Of a stretch of 64,000 nucleotides of DNA, positions 48,076 to 56,944 are shown piece by piece (position 1 is the first letter of the stretch; the number at the start of each line of letters is the position of its first letter). The translations under genes and the position numbers were made by a program. Source of the DNA: Candidatus Rifleibacteriota bacterium (lineage in GTDB: Bacteria; Muiribacteriota; Ozemobacteria; Ozemobacterales; Ozemobacteraceae); the NCBI GenBank assembly GCA_905236675.1, contig CAJOND010000008.1, forward strand, positions 1-64,000, in the 5' to 3' direction. The notes under the pieces were generated by a model. That model was not told where the DNA came from. It saw only the letters and a program-made list of their open reading frames with translations, and searched no databases.

Positions 48076-48939
48076 GTGACAAAAAGACCAGTTTTTTATG
48101 CAGACCTACATACGCATAGTACTGCGTCAGACGGTATTCTTACCCCTACACAGCTAGTTGAAAAAGCGGAATCTAAAGGTTTGGGTGCACTTGCTATTAC
48201 AGATCATGACACTGTTTGTGGAATAAAAGAAGCTCTAGAAGCTTCAAAGGGGAAAAATATTAAAGTAATTTCAGGCACTGAAATATCCTGCGGAAGACCA
48301 GGTTGGGAAAAATCGGTACACGTGCTTGGCCTTTTTATCTCTCCAGATAAGTCTAAACTCACAGAAATTTTAGACGAACAGCAGAAGTTAAGATTTGCCA
48401 GAGCTTTTAAAATTTTGAATCTCCTTAGAGATCAGGGCTTTAATATGGATAAACTTGAAAAAGAATTTAATAATAGTCCTGATAAAGTTATTGGTCGTCC
48501 TGTATTTGCACACTATCTACAGGATAATGGCTATATAAATAGCTTTGATGATGCTTTTAAGAAGTATTTAGGCTCTGGATGTCCAGCATATGTTCAAAAA
48601 GACTATATTAATTTTGAAGATGCAATAGAAGCAATTCATGATGCGGGTGGATTAGCAGTAATTGCTCATCCTGGATTAATACCTAACTGGAATGATACCT
48701 GGGAGAATATAAAAGATCTGCCTTGGGATGGAATAGAAGTTTTTTATATAGAACATAGTAACGGTCAAGTAGAAAAATTTCATCAAATAGCAGAAACGTT
48801 GAACATTGTTTCGACTGGTGGGAGCGATTATCATGGTGATTTTGGTAAACACAGAAATAGACTCGGGAATGGCGGACTAACAGAAGAACAATACAATGAG
48901 TTTATTGATTTTGCTAAAACAAGGGGGATTAAAATTTAA
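48076..48939 (+). CDS. PHP-domain phosphoesterase, RNase AM / TrpH-YciV type
   Basis: Metal-dependent phosphatase or 5'-3' exoribonuclease of the PHP superfamily. I chose the GTG at 48076 (AAAGGA about 10 nt upstream; 287 residues); an ATG at 48049 is in frame but has no good RBS. Metal-binding motifs run in order: DLHTHSTASDG, ITDHDTVCGI, GTEISC, GLAVIAHPGLIP and GGSDYHGD. The insert with HVLGLFI and ARAFKILNLLRDQG is typical of the YciV/TrpH group, which acts on 3',5'-nucleoside bisphosphates and short RNA. The next gene's ATG overlaps its stop by one base. Confidence 0.87.
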   Translation: MTKRPVFYADLHTHSTASDGILTPTQLVEKAESKGLGALAITDHDTVCGIKEALEASKGKNIKVISGTEISCGRPGWEKSVHVLGLFISPDKSKLTEILDEQQKLRFARAFKILNLLRDQGFNMDKLEKEFNNSPDKVIGRPVFAHYLQDNGYINSFDDAFKKYLGSGCPAYVQKDYINFEDAIEAIHDAGGLAVIAHPGLIPNWNDTWENIKDLPWDGIEVFYIEHSNGQVEKFHQIAETLNIVSTGGSDYHGDFGKHRNRLGNGGLTEEQYNEFIDFAKTRGIKI

Positions 48940-50318
48940 TGAAGAATACGCAAAAACCAAGACAGACATTTAATTATTCTAAATTTCAAAATAAACCTCT
49001 AGTTGCAAATAAAAATTTCAAAAAAAATAATAATAGGGATAAACAGTATTTTCATTCACATCCTAAACATCGTAATGACGATTATGATGATTTTGAAGAC
49101 TTCGATGATGATGAAGAATTTGGTAGCTTTAAAAATATAGAAAGAATAAACCGCCGAAACGAAACGGCTTATGGTAGAAAACATAAGTCTGCTAAGAATA
49201 TTAAGCCGGCTAATGTATGTGTTATTGCTAATTTTAGATCTCCTACATTCACTGGTAGGGTAGGAACCGCAATTCTTGAAGCTGCAAAAAATCAAAACCT
49301 GATGTTTGCTGGTTCTGAACGACGTTCGTATGCTTGGCAAAAAGAATTTGCACTTCCTGAATCTGTTAGTAAAACTCTTGAACAACCCGATGTAAGCAAG
49401 TCTCGTTGTTATGTTTCTCCTTTGAATAGTTTTTCACAAGAACACGCAGGTCCTCAAGATACTTGGATAGCCAGCTTTGATCCTATGAATCCTGATATGG
49501 CTCAACTTAAAAGACTTCATAGAGCTGGATTGGTAGTAGTTCCTTCAGAAAAACATGCTCAGGCTTGCAAAAAGGCTGGAATAAAAGCTCAAAACATAAA
49601 AATTGCTCCAATTCCTGTAAATACGGAAATATTTAATCCAAAAGCAGTTTGTCCTAGTGAGTATTTTAATAAAAAAGATTATTTTAGAATTATTACTTCT
49701 GGGAATCCATTGAACCGTAAAGGTTTGGAAGATGTTTTAGCAGCATATCTTAAAGAATTTAAACCAACTGAAAAAGTAGAACTTATAATTAAACTTACTC
49801 ATATGCCAAAAATAAAAAAGGATTATGCATATGAAGTCTTAGATTTTAGAAAAAAATTAGGTGCTTTAAATTCAATGTTTGCTAAAGTCACTGTTATTGA
49901 CAATACTATGTCAGATAGTGATTATGCAGGTTTACTGGCTTCTGCCGATGTTTATGCTGCTGGTAACATGGCCTTCAATTCCGCTGTAAGTGTAAGAGAA
50001 GCGGTTGCCTGTGGTCTTCATATTATTGGTGCTGATTACTTGAATTCAATATCTAATTTGCCAATGAACACTATAATACCTGTAAAAACTACAGAGTATG
50101 AAATGCCAAAGGGTGAGCTATATGCTGATTCTCCTTCAATTAAGGTAAAGAAACTTGATTCTCAGGGGTTGAGCTACGCAATGAGAAGGGCTTTCAATTC
50201 CAAAGACAGTTTAAGAGGACGGAAAGCAGGAATAGCAGCTTCTTTTAAAAATACAATTACTTGGGACGAGTTAGCAAGGCTTGTACAACCAAAACCTAAG
50301 GAAGAAAATCAGGGTTAA
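48939..50318 (+). CDS. Glycosyltransferase, GT4-like, with charged N-terminal extension
   Basis: 459 residues. The first 85 are Lys/Asn/Asp-rich and probably disordered (DDYDDFEDFDDDEEFGSFK). From about 88 (NVCVIANFRSPTFTGRVGTA) a GT-B fold follows: LKRLHRAGLVVVPSEKHAQA, IPVNTEIFNP, RIITSGNPLNRKGLEDVLAA and SAVSVREAVACGLHIIGADY, the region that holds the donor-binding Glu in GT4 enzymes. It is translationally linked to the PHP gene. The acidic tract is unusual for this family and might mediate contacts. Substrate unknown; it is unlinked to the main polysaccharide cluster. Confidence 0.78.
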   Translation: MKNTQKPRQTFNYSKFQNKPLVANKNFKKNNNRDKQYFHSHPKHRNDDYDDFEDFDDDEEFGSFKNIERINRRNETAYGRKHKSAKNIKPANVCVIANFRSPTFTGRVGTAILEAAKNQNLMFAGSERRSYAWQKEFALPESVSKTLEQPDVSKSRCYVSPLNSFSQEHAGPQDTWIASFDPMNPDMAQLKRLHRAGLVVVPSEKHAQACKKAGIKAQNIKIAPIPVNTEIFNPKAVCPSEYFNKKDYFRIITSGNPLNRKGLEDVLAAYLKEFKPTEKVELIIKLTHMPKIKKDYAYEVLDFRKKLGALNSMFAKVTVIDNTMSDSDYAGLLASADVYAAGNMAFNSAVSVREAVACGLHIIGADYLNSISNLPMNTIIPVKTTEYEMPKGELYADSPSIKVKKLDSQGLSYAMRRAFNSKDSLRGRKAGIAASFKNTITWDELARLVQPKPKEENQG

Positions 50319-50645
50319 AAGATAACCTCAACTCATCCAACCACTAACCACTAACCACGCCAAGCTTTGCTTGGCTCAATTATACGCTACGCTAAACAAG
50401 GCTTACTCTGGTTAGGTCACCCTTCAGTCAGACATTCGTCTGACAGCTCCCCTCAAGTGGAGCCTTTAGGGCATCTCCACATCTCATTTCTCAATTCTTG
50501 CGACTCGCTTGCCATCCTGGCGCTCGCTTGCACTTCGCACATCCTGTGCTCGCAATTCTCAACTCTCAATTCTCAATTCTCATCTCTCCGCTCTTCTGCT
50601 CTAAGAGGCTTTAACCTCGTCCGCTCTCTTGCTCTTCTTCCCTCT
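50319..50645. repeat. Mosaic intergenic repeat region between convergent genes
   Basis: Pyrimidine-rich on the + strand. In order: CCAACCACTAACCACTAACC, the hairpin GCCAAGCTTTGCTTGGC (50359-50375), GTCAGACATTCGTCTGAC, CTCCCCTCAAGTGGAGCC, three CTCAATTCTCAATT-like units, then the block 50599-50639 with AAGAGGCTTTAACCTCGTCC shared with 45083-45124 and 42121-42156. The right end supplies the stop codon of murJ. A frame across it (50367-50690) is repeat-derived and not a gene. Confidence 0.65.
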
Positions 50646-51938
50646 TCAATCTTCCTTCTGTATTATATATGTAGACGCCAACAGGATTAGTAGTTGCACA
50701 AAACCAGCGGTAATAGCCGCTACAGCAACTCCATTAATTCCGTATTTCGGAACAGAAGAATAGCACATATAAAGCTGTAGTAAAGCAGCTATTAAACCAG
50801 CAGTAAAAGGTATTCTAAAACTGCCTGAAGCAAAAAATCCTCTATTTAACATTAAATTAAGAGAAACAGGTAATAAAGCTATTGAGTAAAGTCTGAATAG
50901 ACTTGCAGCAATTTCAGCATCTTCTAAAGAGAATTTCCCTCTCATAAACACTATTTTAACAATATATTCTGCTCCAAACCATATCACTGCAATGATGGGA
51001 ACTATTACTAATGCTGCTAATCCTAACGATTTGGTCAGAAACTTTGTTCGTTCTTTTCCTTGCAAAATACTTAAATTAGGCAATATTACATGAGCCAGGC
51101 TTATAGAAATAACGCCTAAAGGCAAGTTGAATAGCTTTTCTGTATAATTCAGAGTTGAAATGCCACCTTGGTTAGCGGAAAGAAGATGTCTTTCGTATAC
51201 GGGTATCAGTGGAAGTATAGATATCCAGGCTACTACTGGTGCAGAAGCTACAACAAATTCATTCGCTATGCTTTTATCATATACAAAACAGTCTTTAAAA
51301 GTATTGTTTAACAGATTGTCTTTATATATTAGATAAAAAAGCCATATTAATTGTAATAGGGCACCTATGGTATTGGCTATTGCTATGATTTCTATAGCTT
51401 TTCCAGCGGCTATAAAAGTTCCTATAATTATTGAAAGATTTACTAATAAAGCACCAATAGCTGGTTTTGCAAAACTAAGCTTTGCATTTAAAAGGGAAGT
51501 TTGGACACCGCTAAGCAAACCTAATGTCAAATAAGGTATTAGAATAAGCCACATTTGGCATAGGATTGGCTCATGAGCAGAGCTGATTTCAGGCATCAGT
51601 AAAGCGCATATGGTTTTTGTTCCTAACGCAAGTATAACACTGATAATGAATCCTATTATTGCTGTTACCCAAAAGATGCTCCAAAATGCACTACTAAGAG
51701 AATTTTTATCTTCCTGTTTTTTTACGAAAATTGGTACTGCTGCTCCAGAAACCAAACCTTCGCTTAAAAACTTATATACAAGATCTGGTAAAACCATTAC
51801 TGCAGTAAGCATGTCGGCTTCTATTGAGCGGCCATAGAAAGCTGCTATAGCCGCTACTTTAATGAAACCACTTGCTCTTGAAAGCACTGTTAATGCTGAG
51901 AGCGAAAAGAATGATTTTACTATTCTTCCTAATTTCAT
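50646..51938 (-). CDS. murJ: Lipid II flippase MurJ (MviN family), short C-terminus
   Basis: Multi-pass membrane protein of the MOP exporter superfamily, predicted to flip lipid II for peptidoglycan synthesis. The N-terminus has LTVLSRASGFIKVAAIAAFY, then EADMLTAVMVLPDLVYKFLSEGLVSGAAVPIF, LLSGVQTSLLNAKLSFAKPA and KLFNLPLGVISISLAHVILP, all MurJ hallmarks. At 430 residues it is about 80 shorter than E. coli MurJ and lacks the last one or two helices. The final codons (QKED and the stop) lie in the neighbouring repeat sequence, so the end may have been remodelled. Third gene after pilT and a cNMP/GAF gene. Confidence 0.88.
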   Translation of the reverse strand: MKLGRIVKSFFSLSALTVLSRASGFIKVAAIAAFYGRSIEADMLTAVMVLPDLVYKFLSEGLVSGAAVPIFVKKQEDKNSLSSAFWSIFWVTAIIGFIISVILALGTKTICALLMPEISSAHEPILCQMWLILIPYLTLGLLSGVQTSLLNAKLSFAKPAIGALLVNLSIIIGTFIAAGKAIEIIAIANTIGALLQLIWLFYLIYKDNLLNNTFKDCFVYDKSIANEFVVASAPVVAWISILPLIPVYERHLLSANQGGISTLNYTEKLFNLPLGVISISLAHVILPNLSILQGKERTKFLTKSLGLAALVIVPIIAVIWFGAEYIVKIVFMRGKFSLEDAEIAASLFRLYSIALLPVSLNLMLNRGFFASGSFRIPFTAGLIAALLQLYMCYSSVPKYGINGVAVAAITAGFVQLLILLASTYIIQKED

Positions 51939-51962
51939 ACTTTGTAATTAGAGAATTTAATA

Positions 51963-52952
51963 TTATAAATCTGGAGTAACATAAACCAAACTGTGTTCGC
52001 GTCTTGCCTGATTTTCCATATTAAGTTTAGAATTGACTATAGCTTGACTAACTTGATCAGCAACGGATTTTGATAGATTTATATGCTGTAATGAATAAGC
52101 TTTTGGCTGAGGACTGACCAAAACAGCGATTCCAGCTACTTTATTGACTGTTTTATAATTTTGAATAGGATCTTCAACTTTTACTATTAATGGAGTATAC
52201 ATAACAGAAGGCTGATTAAATCCCAATTCTATAGGTTCAACAAATTTATCGCTGGTATTTTGAGTAACCGGAATATCCAAATTCATCCAATACTTAGCTA
52301 AATGACTGTTATTTGGTAAAAAAGTTACTGGTGGTAATTCTGGTAGTCCAATTGTACATTCAAAGCATTCTACAACATCGTTCCATAGCATGACGAAACC
52401 TGCAGAAGAATTAGTAACTTTAATCATTCTGTCTAAGATTTGAGAAACTATTTCGTTAAAGTTGTTGTTTTTACCGATAATTCTACCTGTTTCATAGAGG
52501 GTTACAACATCTGTGCTTGTATTTCTCAATCTTTCAGACAAGCTGTTAACTAGTGCGCCAAGAATCAAAGAAGCAATTTGTGGAGTTGAAGCCATAAAAT
52601 TCATGAACTCATTACGATCAACTTTTATAAGTTTGCTGTCTTCGCCTCTTAATACTGCAGATGCAGATCTGGCTTCACCTGTAAGTAGAGCCATTTCTCC
52701 AAAAAATGAACCAGCTGGCAATACCGCAAGAATTTTATAAGTTCCTTTTTCAGCGTCTATGGTTTTCTGAATTTCAACTGTTCCTTTTAATATTAGAAAT
52801 AATGAATCACCAACTCCGCCTTCTTCAAAGATTCTATAATTTGGTTCGTTGGGTTCTATTAGTTTAAAAATCTTTAGACTTGCTTCAATTTCTTTATCAC
52901 TAAGTTTTGCAAATAAAGGCAAGTTTTTTATCATTTCAACATTAATTTGCAT
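51963..52952 (-). CDS. Cyclic nucleotide-binding domain plus GAF-like protein
   Basis: 329 residues, soluble. The cNMP domain spans about 8-140: FEEGGVGDSLFLILKGTVEI, LPAGSFFGEMALLTGEARSA (phosphate-binding cassette, with Arg-Ser-Ala) and DRNEFMNFMASTPQIASLIL. The C-terminal part has GRIIGKNNNFNEIVSQILDR and SAGFVMLWNDVVECFECTIG, a GAF-like domain, followed by VNKVAGIAVLV. There is no DNA-binding helix-turn-helix, so it is not a CRP-type regulator. It lies 15 bp after pilT and 25 bp before murJ on the same strand. A role in linking c-di-GMP or cAMP to pilus retraction is inference from position. Confidence 0.8.
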   Translation of the reverse strand: MQINVEMIKNLPLFAKLSDKEIEASLKIFKLIEPNEPNYRIFEEGGVGDSLFLILKGTVEIQKTIDAEKGTYKILAVLPAGSFFGEMALLTGEARSASAVLRGEDSKLIKVDRNEFMNFMASTPQIASLILGALVNSLSERLRNTSTDVVTLYETGRIIGKNNNFNEIVSQILDRMIKVTNSSAGFVMLWNDVVECFECTIGLPELPPVTFLPNNSHLAKYWMNLDIPVTQNTSDKFVEPIELGFNQPSVMYTPLIVKVEDPIQNYKTVNKVAGIAVLVSPQPKAYSLQHINLSKSVADQVSQAIVNSKLNMENQARREHSLVYVTPDL

Positions 52953-52966
52953 AGACCCACCTGCTT

Positions 52967-54115
52967 TTATTTAATGTTTCCGTAAGTTGAGGAACTATTA
53001 GAACCATAATTATAACTTGAACCGTATGCAGAACCGCCATAGGACGAGCTGGTTTGTGCTGTGTTATTTGAAGTTGTATTCATACCGAAACTAGATTTTG
53101 CTCTAGTCTGATAAACTTCATTAGAAATAGTTCCATTGTTTTTAAGTGCCTGCAAAGACTGTTCCATTGAAACCATACCCAAGGCATTGCCTGTTTGTAT
53201 AGCTGTTGGAATTTGATAAACCTTACCTTCTCTAATCAGATTTGAGATTGCGGAGTTTACTACCATTATTTCTCTGGCTGCAATTCTGCCGGAACCATCT
53301 TGTTTTGGTAGAAGAACCTGGGAAATAACACCTTTTAAAGTTGTTGCTAATTGAGCTTTAATCTGTTGCTGCTGATATGGTGGGAAAACATCAATAATTC
53401 TGTCTATAGTTTTTGCTGCTGATTGAGTATGTAGAGTTGCAAAGACTAAATGGCCTGTTTCTGCAATTGTTAATGCGGCAGCGATTGTTTCCAAGTCTCT
53501 CATTTCCCCAATAAGAATAACATCTGGACACTGTCTTAGAATATATTTTAAAGCTGATGAATAACTCTCTGTGTCTTTACCAACTTCTCTTTGCTCAATA
53601 ACAGAAAGTTTATGGGAGTGAACAAATTCAATAGGGTCTTCGACTGTAATAATATGGCAAGCTCTAGTAAGATTAATATGGTTTATCATAGCGGCCAGAG
53701 TGGTTGATTTACCACTTCCAGTCGGACCAGTAACACAGACTAACCCACTTGGCAAATTACAGAATTCTTTCGTAATAGGCGGCAGATAAAGAGATTCTAA
53801 TGTTGGAATACGGCTCATTATAGGTCTGAATGCTGCTCCTATTTTGCCCATCTGCTTGAATACATTGACTCTGAATCTCCCAGAATCAGAGAACTCTATA
53901 GCCAAATCTAATTCAGAATGAGTTTCAAATTCGGCTTTTTGTTCATCGTTCATAATTGAATATAATAATGATTCTAAGTCATTTTCATTGAGTTGACTGG
54001 CTTCATCTGCTCTCAGACTGCCATTGATACGTAACATAGGTGGTCTTCCATCAGTCAATATAATATCTGAGGTGTTTTTTTTCATTGCTGAAGCCAATAT
54101 TTGTTTTAAGTCCAT
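52967..54115 (-). CDS. pilT: Type IV pilus retraction ATPase PilT
   Basis: Hexameric cytosolic motor that depolymerises the pilus. 382 residues. Walker A GPTGSGKSTTLAAMI (about 130), the Asp-box region ITVEDPIEFVH, Walker B CPDVILIGEMRDLETI and the His box TGHLVFATLHTQSAAKTIDR are intact, as is AAREIMVVNSAISNLIREGK near the C-terminus (AIRE region reads SNLIREGK). The last 40 residues are an unusual Ser/Gly/Tyr/Asn-rich tail (SSSYGGSAYGSSYNYGSNSS). RBS AAAGGGG. The pseudopilin genes are at the other end of the window, so the pilus genes are dispersed. Confidence 0.95.
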   Translation of the reverse strand: MDLKQILASAMKKNTSDIILTDGRPPMLRINGSLRADEASQLNENDLESLLYSIMNDEQKAEFETHSELDLAIEFSDSGRFRVNVFKQMGKIGAAFRPIMSRIPTLESLYLPPITKEFCNLPSGLVCVTGPTGSGKSTTLAAMINHINLTRACHIITVEDPIEFVHSHKLSVIEQREVGKDTESYSSALKYILRQCPDVILIGEMRDLETIAAALTIAETGHLVFATLHTQSAAKTIDRIIDVFPPYQQQQIKAQLATTLKGVISQVLLPKQDGSGRIAAREIMVVNSAISNLIREGKVYQIPTAIQTGNALGMVSMEQSLQALKNNGTISNEVYQTRAKSSFGMNTTSNNTAQTSSSYGGSAYGSSYNYGSNSSSTYGNIK

Positions 54116-54308
54116 ATTTTCCCCTTTTCTACTTTTTGGAGGTGAGAAATTAGAATTTTGTTTAGATATTTCGGCAATAAGTTAATAAAAGTTTTGCTTT
54201 TATAAGTCTTTATTTTAAGTTTAAAGAAAAAATTTATTAGTTAAGTAAAAAACATGAATTGTTTCCCTAGTTTATTATTGACAGATTTCTTTGTCATTCA
54301 GTAAACTG

Positions 54309-54314
54309 TATAAT
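54309..54314 (+). promoter_or_regulatory. Candidate -10 element for the NqrF-like gene
   Basis: A perfect TATAAT at 54309-54314, about 100 bp before the ATG. No good -35 hexamer sits at 16-18 bp; TTGACA at 54277 is too far. GAGGCTAACGCCTC (54320-54333), a palindrome of the repeat family, follows at once and would be in the leader. Confidence 0.35.
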
Positions 54315-54413
54315 GTAAAGAGGCTAACGCCTCAAAGAAGAAGAGGAAAGAGAGGATTGTTTTCGTTAGCTTATTAAACTAGACAATTCTCAATTCACCT
54401 AAAGAGTTTTTAA

Positions 54414-55523
54414 ATGACTTTAGTTTACACTCTTATAACTATACTGGTTTTTATTTTATTGCTTTGCATATTTATTACTATATCTGAACACTTTTTAGGA
54501 CTTAGGGGCGAAGCAGAAGTTTGCATAAATTCAGAGAATAAACTTAAATCAAAAAGAGGCACAAAACTCCTTCAGGTATTGGCTGAAAATAATATATTTT
54601 TGCCGGCAGCCTGCGGTAGCAAAGGGAGTTGTGGCAGGTGCAAAGTGAAAGTGCTTTCTGGCGGCGGCTATCTAACTTCTTTAGAAAAAGCTCTACTTTC
54701 TGAAAATGAATTAAAAGATAATTTCAGATTAGCTTGCCAAGTAAAACTACGAGAAGACATTGATTTAAATATTCCTCAAGAACTTTTAAACGTGCGTGGC
54801 TTCAAGGCAAAGCTTATTGAAAAAGATAACTTAGCTTTCGGAATTAAAAAATTGTGTTTTAAGCTGGAGAATGGAGAGAAAATTGATTTTAAACCTGGAC
54901 AATATGTTCAAATAATTAGAGATCTTCCTCGGGAAAACGTTATTAGGGCTTATTCTTTTTCTTCATCACCTAAAGTTAAAGATGAGTTCACCCTTGATGT
55001 TCAGCTTGTTGAAGGTGGATTAATGAGTACATATCTACATTCTTTAGAATTAGGCTCAGTTATTAATTTTTGTGGAGCTTTCGGAGATATGTTTGTTGAT
55101 TTGGATAAGCATAATTACAATAATATTTTACTTATAGCTGGTGGGGTGGGGTTAGCTCCTATGAGGTCTATTATTAATTATTTAAAGGAAAACTCGTTTA
55201 AAGGAAATGTAGTCCTTTTTCATGGAGTTAGAAGTAAAAAGTATCTTTACTGTGAAAATGAATATAAAAAGCTTCAGAAAGAATATGAAAATTTCAAATA
55301 TTATCCAGTTTTGTCGGAACCTGCTTTGGAAGATGGTTGGATAGGAAAAACAGGATTGGTTACAGAAATATTTTCAGAGTATTTAAATGAGACCGAGTTG
55401 TCGTCTGATTCTATAGAAGCCTATCTTTGCGGACCTTCCAAAATGATGGAAGCCGCAGAAAAATTGCTACTTGAAAAAGGTATTGAAAAGAAAAGTATCC
55501 ACTCAGACCCTTTCAGTTTTTAA
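54414..55523 (+). CDS. NqrF-like membrane-anchored NADH oxidoreductase (2Fe-2S, FAD)
   Basis: 369 residues. One N-terminal helix (LITILVFILLLCIFITI) anchors a cytosolic part. The plant-type ferredoxin domain has Cys67, Cys73, Cys76 and Cys108 (PAACGSKGSCGRCKV and RLACQVK), the CX5CX2C...C ligand set. A ferredoxin-reductase domain follows with RAYSFSS (177-183, FAD), LLIAGGVGLAPMRSI (NAD(P)H) and AYLCGPSKMMEA. This is the NqrF/RnfC-partner type that feeds electrons from NADH to a quinone pump or other acceptor. No nqrA-E genes are here, so its partner is unknown. It overlaps the convergent glycosyltransferase by 4 bp. Confidence 0.88.
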   Translation: MTLVYTLITILVFILLLCIFITISEHFLGLRGEAEVCINSENKLKSKRGTKLLQVLAENNIFLPAACGSKGSCGRCKVKVLSGGGYLTSLEKALLSENELKDNFRLACQVKLREDIDLNIPQELLNVRGFKAKLIEKDNLAFGIKKLCFKLENGEKIDFKPGQYVQIIRDLPRENVIRAYSFSSSPKVKDEFTLDVQLVEGGLMSTYLHSLELGSVINFCGAFGDMFVDLDKHNYNNILLIAGGVGLAPMRSIINYLKENSFKGNVVLFHGVRSKKYLYCENEYKKLQKEYENFKYYPVLSEPALEDGWIGKTGLVTEIFSEYLNETELSSDSIEAYLCGPSKMMEAAEKLLLEKGIEKKSIHSDPFSF

Positions 55524-56758
55524 TTCAGTGAAAGCATTAAGTCTAAGAATTTTTTACCCAAAACTTTATAATCATGGTATTTTTTTACGTATTCTTGCCC
55601 TTTTTTACCCATTTCTTCCCGCTTTGATTCCGGAATTTCTGTCATTTGTCTTATTGCTTCTGCAAGGGCTTTTGAATCCTCCGCAGAAACAGATATGCCA
55701 CAGCTAGAATCTCTTACCATGTCATTTCCAGCTTCAATTGCCTGGATTATTGGCTTTCCAGACATCATATAATCCATGAGCTTATTGGGACTTATTCCAT
55801 ATAAAAATAAAGGTTGTTTTTGAAGACCTATGTATAAAGAGTCAAATTTAGGCAGCAGTGAAGGTATTGATGTTTTTGGAACATTATCAAAAAAGAATAT
55901 ATTTTTTAATTGTAAATCCTTAGCTAATTTAACAAGGTTTTCTTTTTCTGGTCCCTTTCCAACTAAGAAAAAAGAAACTTTTTCATTTTTTAAAATATCT
56001 GTTGCTTTTATAAAATTTGTCAATGCATTTGCTATTCCATGCTGACCTACATAAGCAATGGTGAAATTGCTATTTTGTTTTTGTTTAATTATTTCTTTAC
56101 TAATTTTATCTGGAGTTTCGCCACAATTAGACCAATCATCTATACAAATTCCGTTTTCAACAATATGAAGTTTTCTTAAATCTAATCCATGTTCTTTTAC
56201 ATGTTTTTCAACTTTTGGTAGCATACTTACTACAGCATCACAATATTTATAACAATAGTTCTCTGCATATTGTAATAACATAATAAATGGATGGTAATTA
56301 GGCATATTTCCAAGCTGAATAGGCGATAAGGGCCATAAATCATGAATTTCATAAATAAGTTTCGCCTTTGTAATTTCAGCTATATGATGTGCTGGGAAAA
56401 TATCTAGAGGATAAGTTGAAGAAGCTATTACAATATTTGGCAAAAATTCTTTGCTTATTATTCTGGAGAATCTATAAAGTTGCGCAATGAAGGAAAAAAT
56501 ATTAATCGCTCTTTTTACACCATTTTTAGAATACTTAGTTGTTTTAAGCCATAAATAGTCTATGCCATCAATATTTTCATATAAATAACTTTTATTTTTG
56601 GGAATAATTATTTTTGTATTTCTGACATGAGATTGGTCTGATGCTGCTATTAAAACTTTATGTCCGGCTCTGACCCATTCTTTTGCCAGGTAGTAGGTTC
56701 TATATTCCATACCATGGTAAATAGAGCCTGCATAATGGTTTATTAATAAAATGTTCAT
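55520..56758 (-). CDS. Glycosyltransferase, GT4 family (WbuB-like)
   Basis: 412 residues. The N-terminal domain begins MNILLINHYAGSIYHGMEYR, then YYLAKEWVRAGHKVLIAASD and LIYEIHDLWPLSPI, the acceptor half of WbuB-type GT4 enzymes. The donor half has FTIAYVGQHGIANALTNFIK, LLPKFDSLYIGLQ, LFLYGISPNKLMDYMMSGKP and IIQAIEAGNDMV, with the donor-contacting Glu. It should add a sugar to a surface glycan in the cytosol. It stands apart from the main polysaccharide cluster and converges on the NqrF-like gene with a 4-bp overlap. Confidence 0.88.
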   Translation of the reverse strand: MNILLINHYAGSIYHGMEYRTYYLAKEWVRAGHKVLIAASDQSHVRNTKIIIPKNKSYLYENIDGIDYLWLKTTKYSKNGVKRAINIFSFIAQLYRFSRIISKEFLPNIVIASSTYPLDIFPAHHIAEITKAKLIYEIHDLWPLSPIQLGNMPNYHPFIMLLQYAENYCYKYCDAVVSMLPKVEKHVKEHGLDLRKLHIVENGICIDDWSNCGETPDKISKEIIKQKQNSNFTIAYVGQHGIANALTNFIKATDILKNEKVSFFLVGKGPEKENLVKLAKDLQLKNIFFFDNVPKTSIPSLLPKFDSLYIGLQKQPLFLYGISPNKLMDYMMSGKPIIQAIEAGNDMVRDSSCGISVSAEDSKALAEAIRQMTEIPESKREEMGKKGQEYVKKYHDYKVLGKKFLDLMLSLN

Positions 56759-56944
56759 ATAATTGCCTAACTATATTACTATCCACTTATTATATAATAT
56801 ACATTAAATAGCGACAACTTTATTCAAATTGTAAGCAGGGCAAACGCATTTAATATTCAAATAAAGATTTGCTAAAAATAGATATTCACTATTTTGTTAA
56901 TGTGCTAAAATTATGTCATTAATAGAATATATGGAAAATAAACA

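Noticed and set aside
50367-50690. 107-codon open frame on the plus strand
   Set aside because: Made of repeat modules between two convergent genes and overlapping the end of murJ; no ribosome binding site.
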